Assembly: GCA_017409455.1 (NCBI GenBank) | Contig: JAFQSS010000032.1 | Coordinates: forward strand, 1-38,540 | Origin: Clostridia bacterium | Lineage (GTDB): Bacteria > Bacillota > Clostridia > TANB77 > CAG-508 | DNA: 38,540 nucleotides | Reading direction: 5' to 3' | Shown: positions 21,664 to 28,712 of the stretch, one piece after another | Numbering within the stretch: position 1 is the first letter of the stretch | Layout: each line of letters starts with the position of its first letter | Notes under the pieces: generated by a model | Seen by the model: the letters and a program-made list of their open reading frames with translations, nothing else | The model's database searches: none | What the model was told of the DNA's origin: nothing | Translations under genes and position numbers: made by a program

Positions 21664-22854
21664 TTAATTCGGAATTTTTACTTTAAAAATTGTAAAATCA
21701 TTTTTATAATCAACTTCTATTTTTCCATTGTATTTTTCTATTGTAGATTTTGCAATAGCTAAACCTAATCCATACCTTTTTTCTTCTCTATTTCTTGATT
21801 TATCAATACGATAAAACCTTTCAAATATTTTTTCTCTTTCTTCTTCTGGAATTGGATCTCCCATATTTTTTACTTCTAATACAATTTCATTCTTCTCTTT
21901 TTTCAAATTTACTATTACTTCTTTATGAGGTTTTGTATGTTTAATTGCATTATCTGTTAAAGTAGATACAATGTGTTCTATATCTTCCTTATTTCCATTT
22001 ATAATAATATTTTCTTCAATATTACTTTTTATTATTACTTGTTTTTCATAAGCAACACTTTCAAACATTGAAAGTATTAGTTCTATTTCGTTTGATAAAT
22101 TTAATTGTCCATATTCCTTTATATTATCTACATTTTCTATTTTTGCTAGTAATAATAATTCGTTGATTAGTTTGTTCATACTTTCAATTTCGTTTTGTAT
22201 ATACTTTATCCATTTATTTTCTCCCAGTTTATCTTGTAAAACATCAGAATTTGCTTCTATTACTGCTAGTGGTGTTTTTAATTCGTGAGATGCATCTGAA
22301 ATAAATTGTTTTTGTTTTTCAAAAGTTTCTTCTACTGGTTTTACAATAGTTTTAGAAAGTTTCTTTGCTATAATATAAATTGCAGCAATAGAAATAATTG
22401 CTATAATTCCTGAAAATATAAACATTCTTTTTATATGAATAATTGTATTTTCATCTTCTATCATTGAAATAATAGTTGTGTTTTTATCTATTTTTTTTAC
22501 ATTATATATATACTTACCTATAATTCCTTTTTCATTGTTTCTTTTATATATTTGAAGTGCATGTTCGTTTACTGTATTATTGTCTGAATTGTCAGAGCTT
22601 TGAACAATAACTGAATTCTGTATAAAAACTCTATGCAAACCATCAATTTTAAATTCTGGTCTTATTTTGTAATCTTCTAATCTATTATATATTTTTTTAG
22701 GTGTTCCATCTACAAATCTATTCATCATAGAAACTGTTGTGTTTATTGTATTATTGTAATTTAAAGAAGTAAATAAAATAATTATTCCTAACATTATAAT
22801 TGATAATGACAGCATAATTAATAGGAATATTCTTTGTTTTAATTTTTTAATCAT
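21664..22854 (-). CDS. Sensor histidine kinase
   Basis: This 396-aa inner-membrane kinase has a first transmembrane helix (about 9-32), a ~110-residue extracytoplasmic sensor and a second helix (about 143-163). A short linker leads to the catalytic core. The phosphoacceptor is H190 in SDASHELKTPLAVIEA. An N box DNAIKHTKP and G boxes ending GLGLAIAKS mark the ATP-binding domain. It overlaps the response-regulator gene by eight bases, so the two are co-translated. The ABC transporter downstream suggests a BceS-like or MacB-linked envelope sensing role. The full-length sensor loop differs from classic BceS kinases, which have almost none, so the signal is unknown. Confidence 0.93.
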   Translation of the reverse strand: MIKKLKQRIFLLIMLSLSIIMLGIIILFTSLNYNNTINTTVSMMNRFVDGTPKKIYNRLEDYKIRPEFKIDGLHRVFIQNSVIVQSSDNSDNNTVNEHALQIYKRNNEKGIIGKYIYNVKKIDKNTTIISMIEDENTIIHIKRMFIFSGIIAIISIAAIYIIAKKLSKTIVKPVEETFEKQKQFISDASHELKTPLAVIEANSDVLQDKLGENKWIKYIQNEIESMNKLINELLLLAKIENVDNIKEYGQLNLSNEIELILSMFESVAYEKQVIIKSNIEENIIINGNKEDIEHIVSTLTDNAIKHTKPHKEVIVNLKKEKNEIVLEVKNMGDPIPEEEREKIFERFYRIDKSRNREEKRYGLGLAIAKSTIEKYNGKIEVDYKNDFTIFKVKIPN

Positions 22855-23527
22855 CTTCTTCCTCCATTTTATAGCCTGTTCCTCTTACTGCTTTTATTTT
22901 TACTTTTGATTTAAGAAGTTTTAATTTTTTTCTTAAAAAAGAAGCATATACTTCTACATAGTTATATTCTGCATTAATATCATATCCCCATATTTTATTT
23001 ATTAACATTTCTTTACTTACGATTTGATTCTTATTTAATAATAAAATTTCTAATAGTTCAAGTTCTTTTCCGTTAATACTTATTTCATTACCATTAGAAC
23101 TCATTTTTCCTGTACTTAAATCTAATGTTAAATCACTATATTCTAATACATTAGCATTATCTATATTAGCACTTCTCTTTAATACTATTTTTATTCTTGC
23201 TATCAATTCTCTCATATGAAATGGTTTTGTTATATAATCATCTACACCATTTTCTAAACCTTTTAGTTTATCAGGCAATTCTGATTTTGCTGTTATCATT
23301 ATAATTGGAGTATTTACTTTTTCATTCTTTAAATTCCTTAATATTTCAAAACCATCTTTTTTAGGCAACATTACATCTAATAAAATCAAATCATATATAT
23401 TAGTTAATGCTTCATCTTCTCCATCTTCTCCATTTGTTATTATTTTAGTTGTATAGTTTTCTTTTTGCAATGTTTCAGCTATTGCATCTGCCAAACTATA
23501 TTCATCTTCAATTATCAATATTTTCAT
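22847..23527 (-). CDS. OmpR-family response regulator
   Basis: This 226-aa DNA-binding regulator has a receiver domain (1-118) with acidic E7-D8, phosphoacceptor D51 in LILLDVMLPKKDGF, a Thr/Ala switch in MITA and K-P in YITKPF. A winged-helix output domain (about 130-222) follows, with the usual GYDINAEYNYVEVYASFLRK-like recognition segment. It precedes and overlaps the kinase gene. The start follows AAAGGTGATTTAA. Two ATTGAAA boxes 11 bp apart lie 33-50 bp upstream, suggesting autoregulation. The ABC operon promoter carries a related box. Confidence 0.95.
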   Translation of the reverse strand: MKILIIEDEYSLADAIAETLQKENYTTKIITNGEDGEDEALTNIYDLILLDVMLPKKDGFEILRNLKNEKVNTPIIMITAKSELPDKLKGLENGVDDYITKPFHMRELIARIKIVLKRSANIDNANVLEYSDLTLDLSTGKMSSNGNEISINGKELELLEILLLNKNQIVSKEMLINKIWGYDINAEYNYVEVYASFLRKKLKLLKSKVKIKAVRGTGYKMEEEDD

Positions 23528-23559
23528 TTAAATCACCTTTTATATTGTATAAGTTAAAC

Positions 23560-23577
23560 ATTGAAATATTATTGAAA
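23560..23577 (-). promoter_or_regulatory. Putative autoregulatory box of the two-component operon
   Basis: Two ATTGAAA copies (23560-23566 and 23571-23577) are spaced 11 bp apart, upstream of a minus-strand TACAAT. The 18-bp pattern recurs before the ABC permease gene. Confidence 0.5.
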
Positions 23578-23760
23578 CAATAATTATTCTCACAGATAAA
23601 TTACTATTTTCTATAAAAAATAATATCACAAAGTCAGCATATATATCAATAAATTTTATTTACTTTATTTGAAGATTTAAGACATTAAATCTTGTTATAT
23701 TGTTTAATTTTCATTTTTTAATCAATTTTTTTATTCATTAAAATAGAGAAAAAATACCAG

Positions 23761-23789
23761 TTGAAATTATTTATAAAATATTATATAGT
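23761..23789 (+). promoter_or_regulatory. Promoter of the YgjV-like gene
   Basis: TTGAAA (23761-23766) and TATAGT (23784-23789) are separated by 17 bp, 35 bp before the ATG at 23825. The rest of the 23528-23824 gap is AT-rich with no other feature seen except the boxes at 23560-23577. Confidence 0.6.
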
Positions 23790-23824
23790 AATATTATATA
23801 TGGAAAACGAAAGAAGGATAAAAA

Positions 23825-24340
23825 ATGATTCAAATAATAATAGGAAATATAATCGCACTACTAGCTTCATTATTAATGGTATATACAGGATTATTAAGAA
23901 AAAAAGAAAAGTTTATATATATACAAACATTTCAAATGCTACTGCTTGCAATAAGTAACTTGATACTAGGCGGAATTACAGGGGTCATAACCAATATTTT
24001 TGGTTGTATTAGAAATATATTATGTTACAAAAATAAATTAAAAAATACGGAAAAAATAATATTAGTAGTTATTACTTCAGTATTTTCATTATGTTTTAAT
24101 AATTTAGGATTTATTGGAATACTTCCATTAATAAGTACAGTTACATACACTTTACTTATAGATTTAAAAGACGTTGTTAAATTTAAAATATTAGTTATTT
24201 TAACAGTGATTTTATGGTTTATATATGACATATATATACAATCATATACATCTGCAATATTTGACTTTATGACTATTATAACAAATACTATTGCTATATA
24301 TAAGTTGCATTATTCTAAACCCGAAGCGAAAATATCATAA
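23825..24340 (+). CDS. YgjV-like integral membrane protein
   Basis: This 171-aa protein has about five to six hydrophobic segments covering most of its length. The pattern GNIIALLASLLMVYTGLLRKKEKFIYIQT near the start (positions 7-35), a central GCIRNILCY, and a C-terminal DIYIQSYTSAIFDFMTIITN segment fit the small YgjV family of inner-membrane proteins. Function of the family is unknown. The ATG follows GAAGGAT. It is one of few plus-strand genes here and has its own promoter, so it is probably monocistronic. No partner gene is evident. Confidence 0.75.
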   Translation: MIQIIIGNIIALLASLLMVYTGLLRKKEKFIYIQTFQMLLLAISNLILGGITGVITNIFGCIRNILCYKNKLKNTEKIILVVITSVFSLCFNNLGFIGILPLISTVTYTLLIDLKDVVKFKILVILTVILWFIYDIYIQSYTSAIFDFMTIITNTIAIYKLHYSKPEAKIS

Positions 24341-24395
24341 ATTTACAATTATGTCGATTCATTATATAATTCATCATGTATAAAGCTTAGTATAA

Positions 24396-24737
24396 CTAAT
24401 TTCCGAAATACTGAACGGAGAAAATTATGTTACAACTTTTAAGAATGGTCACCGAAGAAAATTTCCGCAAAACAGAGGAATAACATCGGAAACTAGGTCG
24501 TCCGGTATCTATATTGGGTACGGGTATAACAACTATGATCATGATGTTTCTCAGATTAATTCCATTGTTCGGGCAATCAAAAAGGATTTTCCTCAAACGC
24601 CCTATAGCAAAATGGATGTTTGTTTTATCGAGAAAAATGAATCCGTACGGCATGCACATCATACATTTGAGAGAATTCGTGTAAATATCGATGACTTTCT
24701 CGAGCTTAAGCGAAAAAATCTGTTAGACATTTTGTAA
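24396..24737 (+). pseudogene. Open frame without a start codon, atypical composition
   Basis: A plus-strand frame of 113 codons stays open from just after a TAA at 24393 to a TAA at 24735. It lacks a usable ATG, GTG or TTG near its beginning; the first ATG is far inside. Its peptide includes GIYIGYGYNNYDHDVSQIN and a C-terminal DDFLELKRKNLLDIL, which read like real protein, but I do not recognise a family. It uses codons rare in the neighbours (CGG, TCG, CCG, CTC) and is richer in GC. The best reading is the 3' remnant of a transferred gene. A terminator follows. The antisense frame looks less protein-like. Confidence 0.5.
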
Positions 24738-24743
24738 CAAAAA

Positions 24744-24772
24744 ACACTGCCCTCATTGGGCAGTGTCTTTTT
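24744..24772. terminator. Bidirectional terminator
   Basis: ACACTGCCC pairs with GGGCAGTGT around TCATT, flanked by A- and T-runs. It separates the plus-strand fragment from the convergent Spo0E-like gene. Confidence 0.85.
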
Positions 24773-24773
24773 A

Positions 24774-24923
24774 TTAACTAACTACTTTTTTATTTCTTCT
24801 ATAATATTCTGCAATTAATTCATCAAGTTCAATACTCAATTGATAAATTATGCTATAATCTTTACCTGTAACAATACTTTCATTAAGTTTATTTCTTAAT
24901 TTACAAATTTCTTCATTTAACAT
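24774..24923 (-). CDS. Spo0E-like aspartyl-phosphatase
   Basis: This 49-aa protein starts at ATG 24923 (MLNEEICKLRNKLNE), nine bases after AAGGAG; an earlier in-frame ATG at 24962 lacks a binding site. It is a two-helix hairpin ending in SIELDELIAEYY, which matches the SQELD motif region of the Spo0E family. These small phosphatases remove phosphate from Spo0A-P and delay sporulation. The gene stands alone, with a promoter at 24967-24995 and a Spo0A-box-like site further upstream. It converges on the foreign-looking fragment. Confidence 0.85.
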   Translation of the reverse strand: MLNEEICKLRNKLNESIVTGKDYSIIYQLSIELDELIAEYYRRNKKVVS

Positions 24924-24966
24924 ACAGCATCTCTCCTTTTTTACAATAATTTGTCTGTACATTTAT

Positions 24967-24995
24967 AATTTACCATATTTTTACATTTAGGTCAA
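24967..24995 (-). promoter_or_regulatory. Promoter of the Spo0E-like gene
   Basis: On the minus strand TTGACC (24990-24995) and TAAATT (24967-24972) are separated by 17 bp, 43 bp before the start codon. Confidence 0.6.
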
Positions 24996-25052
24996 TAAAA
25001 TATTTCATTTTTTTCGTTTTTCGTATGACCTTTTTCCTTTGATTTTACTGTA

Positions 25053-25061
25053 TTTCGACAA
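25053..25061 (-). promoter_or_regulatory. Spo0A-box-like site
   Basis: TTGTCGAAA on the minus strand matches the core of the 0A box (TGTCGAA). It lies about 58 bp upstream of the -35 of the Spo0E-like gene. A single nine-base match may be chance. The rest of the 24996-25156 gap shows no other feature. Confidence 0.35.
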
Positions 25062-25156
25062 CTTTCTACATTTAATTTCATTATAGTATCTTATTCTACA
25101 TTAGTAATATTACAATCTTGTGTATTTTTTATTACAATCATAGAATTAAATTACAA

Positions 25157-26431
25157 TTATGCCTTTTTTATTACAGAAATAATCATTTTTTTGTCATCAA
25201 ACACTTCTTTTAAAACTTGTTCGACATATTGTTCATTAATTGTTGTCATTTCTTCTAAATAATCAAAGCTATTTATCTCTTTGAAGAAATCTGCTAAAAA
25301 CATTCTTGCTATATCAGCTGTATCATTATATTCTTTTACATATCCACCATAAATTCTTTTTTTGATTCTATTAAATTCTTTTGAATCTATTGAAGAGTTT
25401 TTCATTTCTGCTACTCTTTGTTTAAATTTTTCATATACTTTTTCTGGTTCTGGAGATTGACCTGTAATTAGAATATGAGCATATCCTCTTGCAAATTCAT
25501 AATCTAAACTTGGTGTTACAAATAATAGTGCATCTTCATATAATTCTTTATATAATTTTGAACTTTTTCCGATAATCATATTTAGCAATATTTCTACTGC
25601 TATATGTTTACGAACTCTTTCTTTTGTATCTGCAACTTTATCTTTAATTCCTATTGTAAATAATGGTTGACTAACATCCATAGCTTGTTCTACTTTGTCT
25701 TTTACAATATCTGCTTTTTCTTCAGGATAAATTCTTTTAATTTCTCCATTGGCTTCTTTAGGAATTAATCTTTTCTTTATTTCCTCAAGTAATTGTTCTG
25801 GTTCAAAATCCCCACAAACAACCATTGCCATATTTGATGGATTATAAAATGTATTATAACATTTATACAAAACATCTTTATCAATTTTACTTATTGTTTC
25901 AATTGTTCCTGTAATATCTAATTTTACAGGATGTTCATGATACATAGCCTCTAATGTATTTAGATATACTCTCCAATCAGGATAATCATCATACATCATT
26001 ATTTCTTGTCCTATAATTCCTTTTTCTTTTTCTACATTTTCATCCGTAAAATATGGATTTTGAACATAATCCATTAATTCATCTAATGCCGGATAAAAAT
26101 TTTCTGTACATTCAAACAAATATGCTGTATGGTCATTTGTTGTATATGCATTTGCTTCTACTCCCAATGCTGTAAGCGCATCTAAACTATTTACCCCATT
26201 TTCCTGTTCAAACATTTTGTGTTCTAAAAAATGTGCAACTCCCTTCGGAACTTCAGTTTCTTGTTCTTCTCCTGGTACTATAAATTTACTATCATTTGAC
26301 CCATAATTTGTTCCCCAAATCACATATTTCTTTTGAACTCCTTTTTTAGGAATTATCATTACTGTTAAACCATTTTCAAGTTTTTCTACATACACTTTTT
26401 CTTTTACTTTTGAATTTTCAATAATCTGCAT
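25157..26431 (-). CDS. M16-family zinc metalloprotease (YmfH-like)
   Basis: This 424-aa peptidase has the inverted zinc motif H67-F-L-E70-H71 and a downstream acidic ligand in the GIIGQEIMMYDD region near 138-149. The C-terminal inactive half-domain completes the pitrilysin fold. It is encoded directly after the YmfF-like partner, with no gap between stop and start. In Bacillus the YmfF/YmfH pair is near genes for competence and cell shape; the substrate is not firmly known. Both subunits are probably cytoplasmic, since no signal peptide is seen. Length is normal for the family. Confidence 0.9.
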   Translation of the reverse strand: MQIIENSKVKEKVYVEKLENGLTVMIIPKKGVQKKYVIWGTNYGSNDSKFIVPGEEQETEVPKGVAHFLEHKMFEQENGVNSLDALTALGVEANAYTTNDHTAYLFECTENFYPALDELMDYVQNPYFTDENVEKEKGIIGQEIMMYDDYPDWRVYLNTLEAMYHEHPVKLDITGTIETISKIDKDVLYKCYNTFYNPSNMAMVVCGDFEPEQLLEEIKKRLIPKEANGEIKRIYPEEKADIVKDKVEQAMDVSQPLFTIGIKDKVADTKERVRKHIAVEILLNMIIGKSSKLYKELYEDALLFVTPSLDYEFARGYAHILITGQSPEPEKVYEKFKQRVAEMKNSSIDSKEFNRIKKRIYGGYVKEYNDTADIARMFLADFFKEINSFDYLEEMTTINEQYVEQVLKEVFDDKKMIISVIKKA

Positions 26432-27721
26432 CTAGTTTTCCTCCTTTGCTGAAGAATTGTCTTTTAAGAAGTATACTGTGTTTACAGTAACAGAATTTGC
26501 AACTTTAATAATATTTTCTTTTGTTACATTTTGAATTTTTTCCATATATTCATCTAACGAAGTTTTTGTATCTGTTAATTCTTGTCCAAAGAAATAAGTA
26601 ATTTCTGTATCTTGTTCATCATCAATTGCTTTTATTCCTGAAATTATTCCTTTTTTAGCATTTTCTATATCTTCATCTGTAAATACTCCATTTTTCATGT
26701 CTTCTAATTGCTTACGAATAATTTCCATTGCTTTTTCATAATTTTTGATTTCTATTCCACATTTAATAAATATATTACTTTTATATCTCACATAACTTGA
26801 ACTCGCTGTATATGCCAAACTTGCTTTTTCTCTTACTTCTTGGAACATTTTTGAATTTGCCGTTCCCCCTAATATTGCATTATATAAAATAGTATCATAT
26901 TTTTGTTCTTCATTTTCTAAATGTAAATCTAATCCTATTGTTAATTTACCTTGTGTTACATCCATTTCTTCTATGACTTCATTTTCTTGAACCACTTCTT
27001 TAGATTCAACTCTATTTACTTTATAATTTGGTTCTCTTTCCTGTAATTTTTGAATATCTTCATTTTGTTCTACAATTGATGTTGATTGATTTATATCTCC
27101 TGAAACAAATATATCTATTTTACATTTTGAAATCATATCTTTATAGTAATTATATAATTCTTGTGCTGTAATTTGTTCTAAATCTTCAATATATCCATAT
27201 TTATATAATCCATATGGTTTATCTTTGTACATTTCTTCTATACATCTATCAAATGCATATCTTGCTTTATTATCAGGTTTCCCTTCAATTATTCTTTTTA
27301 CATTTTCTTTTTCTTGTTTCACATATTCTTCTTTGAACGAATCATTTTCAACTAGCGGATTAAATATTATTTCAAGTAGTTTATCAATACTAGTTTTCAA
27401 CATATTTTCATCTGGTTGTGGAATAAAACTATCATTTATAGATTCTAAATAGAATTTTAATATATGGTTATCCCCTGTTTTATCTAATCCACAATCAAAA
27501 CTTGCCCCATACATTTCTTCCATCTCTTGACTCATTTGTTCCTGTGTAGGCATGTTTTTACTTCCTCTCCTTAAAACAGCTAAAAGTAATGAGTTTTTTG
27601 TCACATTTTCTTTTGTTATTGGCATACTTAGAAATACTGCTATTAAGTTTGTTTTAAATTTATTAGTTTGTATTTCATGTATTTTTATTCCTTTTTTTAT
27701 TTCTTTTTCTTTATATCTCAT
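26432..27721 (-). CDS. M16-family peptidase-like protein (YmfF-like)
   Basis: This 429-aa protein starts at ATG 27721, right after GGAGGTCAAA; an upstream in-frame ATG at 27733 would place the binding site inside the gene. It has the M16 fold (LLAVLRRGSKNMPTQEQMSQ and the AYTASSSYVRYKSNIFIKCG region), but at the place of the HxxEH motif no zinc ligands are visible. It is therefore the non-catalytic partner of the YmfH-like protein, as in other two-subunit M16 pairs. Its stop is followed immediately by the partner start, suggesting tight coupling and an equimolar heterodimer. A promoter lies at 27747-27776. Confidence 0.88.
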   Translation of the reverse strand: MRYKEKEIKKGIKIHEIQTNKFKTNLIAVFLSMPITKENVTKNSLLLAVLRRGSKNMPTQEQMSQEMEEMYGASFDCGLDKTGDNHILKFYLESINDSFIPQPDENMLKTSIDKLLEIIFNPLVENDSFKEEYVKQEKENVKRIIEGKPDNKARYAFDRCIEEMYKDKPYGLYKYGYIEDLEQITAQELYNYYKDMISKCKIDIFVSGDINQSTSIVEQNEDIQKLQEREPNYKVNRVESKEVVQENEVIEEMDVTQGKLTIGLDLHLENEEQKYDTILYNAILGGTANSKMFQEVREKASLAYTASSSYVRYKSNIFIKCGIEIKNYEKAMEIIRKQLEDMKNGVFTDEDIENAKKGIISGIKAIDDEQDTEITYFFGQELTDTKTSLDEYMEKIQNVTKENIIKVANSVTVNTVYFLKDNSSAKEEN

Positions 27722-27746
27722 TTTGACCTCCATTTCATCATTATCT

Positions 27747-27776
27747 AGTATAATATAATTTCCAATAATTATTCAA
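27747..27776 (-). promoter_or_regulatory. Promoter of the M16 pair
   Basis: On the minus strand TTGAAT (27771-27776) and TATACT (27747-27752) are separated by 18 bp. Confidence 0.65.
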
Positions 27777-27792
27777 GACTTTTAATGAAAAA

Positions 27793-27846
27793 ACGCAAAA
27801 AGGAACCAGGTCCCTTTTTGCGTAATTTGGGACCTGGTCCTTTTTT
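27793..27846. repeat. Second palindromic element, rpsU terminator
   Basis: An arm GGAACCAGGTCCC (27802-27814) faces GGGACCTGGTCC (27829-27840). A competing hairpin pairs ACGCAAAAAGG with CCTTTTTGCGT (27793-27823). The two folds exclude each other. The element lies two bases after the rpsU stop and ends in a T-run on the plus strand, with a T-run also available for the minus transcript. It differs in sequence from the GGGGACGG palindromes. Confidence 0.65.
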
Positions 27847-27847
27847 A

Positions 27848-28018
27848 TTAAAATTTTCTTTTTCTAGCTGCCTCTGATTTTTTCTTTCTTTTTACACTTG
27901 GTTTTTCATAATGTTCTCTTTTACGAACTTCTTGAAGAACCCCATTTCTTGCACATTGTCTTTTAAATCTTTTTAGTGCATCTTCTATATTTCCATTATT
28001 AACTTTAATTTCTGACAT
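27848..28018 (-). CDS. rpsU: 30S ribosomal protein S21
   Basis: This 56-aa basic protein reads [20 protein letters not shown] at the start, contains the [20 protein letters not shown] segment, and ends in a Lys/Arg-rich tail. This is the full length and pattern of bS21, a small-subunit protein near the 3' end of 16S rRNA. The ATG at 28018 follows GGAGGGGAATATTTA. It has its own promoter (28088-28117) and a leader of about 60 nt. The palindromic element after the stop probably terminates it. Confidence 0.96.
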   Translation of the reverse strand: MSEIKVNNGNIEDALKRFKRQCARNGVLQEVRKREHYEKPSVKRKKKSEAARKRKF

Positions 28019-28087
28019 TAAATATTCCCCTCCTTCCGGCGTTTAGAACACTGTATGTGGGATTTTCATCTCCTATATACGCTAATT

Positions 28088-28117
28088 ATTATACATTATT
28101 TGGTTATAGGTTGTCAA
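28088..28117 (-). promoter_or_regulatory. Promoter of rpsU
   Basis: On the minus strand consensus TTGACA (28112-28117) and TATAAT (28088-28093) are separated by 18 bp. The leader carries a small frame (ATG AAA ATC CCA, ending at TAA) before the rpsU binding site. Confidence 0.85.
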
Positions 28118-28139
28118 GCATTTTCACAAATTAAGTTGC

Positions 28140-28170
28140 TTTTTACCATTATCTCCGTCCCCGTGGTAAC
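28140..28170. repeat. Single REP unit
   Basis: These 31 bases are identical to 5770-5800, with the GGGGACGG core (plus strand CCGTCCCC) between TTACCA and TGGTAA ends. It abuts the nrdG stop codon at 28171 and has no second arm, so it is a solitary unit that can form a short hairpin after nrdG. Confidence 0.8.
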
Positions 28171-28692
28171 TCAAACGTTATACGGAATAACTTTATGTAC
28201 TTTTAAAGATTCTTGTACATCTATTATTCTTTGATTTGAAGAACCTCTAAATTTTAAATTTAAATCTTTTTTGTCTTCCTCAAATTTTCCATCAACAAGT
28301 ACATCTATATATGACATTACTTCTTTTGTTTCTGGCCAATTATTAAACATATTTCCTACTATGTCGTTATCGAATGTATATCCAGAGTAACACCAAATAT
28401 CTTTTTCAGGAAACTTTTCTTTCACTCTCTTTAATAATGGTAATAACCCTTTTTGATTAGTATATTCCAATGGTTCTCCACCTAAAAGCGAAAGTCCTGC
28501 CACATATGGGTGGTCTAATTCATTTATAATTCTATCTATGTCTTCTTCTGTAAATTCTTTTCCATAGTTAAAGTCCCATGCTTGTCTATTAAAACATCCT
28601 TTGCATTGGTGGTTACATCCACTTACAAATAATGATACTCTAACTCCTTTTCCGTTTGCTACATCTGCTATTTTTATGTCTGCATAGTTCAT
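28171..28692 (-). CDS. nrdG: Anaerobic ribonucleotide reductase activating protein
   Basis: This radical-SAM enzyme makes the glycyl radical on NrdD. The cluster motif is C-x3-C-x2-C in VSGCNHQCKGCFN, followed by the SAM-binding GLSLLGGEPL segment. I place the start at ATG 28692 (173 aa, MNYADIKIADVANGKG), nine bases after AAAGGAAG; an in-frame TTG at 28701 lies directly on the binding site. Length is normal (about 160-180 aa). The partner nrdD is not next to it; the gene instead follows a large membrane-anchored protein by 20 bp. nrdD should be elsewhere in the genome. Confidence 0.93.
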   Translation of the reverse strand: MNYADIKIADVANGKGVRVSLFVSGCNHQCKGCFNRQAWDFNYGKEFTEEDIDRIINELDHPYVAGLSLLGGEPLEYTNQKGLLPLLKRVKEKFPEKDIWCYSGYTFDNDIVGNMFNNWPETKEVMSYIDVLVDGKFEEDKKDLNLKFRGSSNQRIIDVQESLKVHKVIPYNV

Positions 28693-28712
28693 TTTTTTCA
28701 ACTTCCTTTCTT

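Noticed and set aside
24396-24662. 88-codon minus-strand frame opposite the foreign fragment
   Set aside because: The plus frame is longer and more protein-like, and this frame has no binding site at its start.
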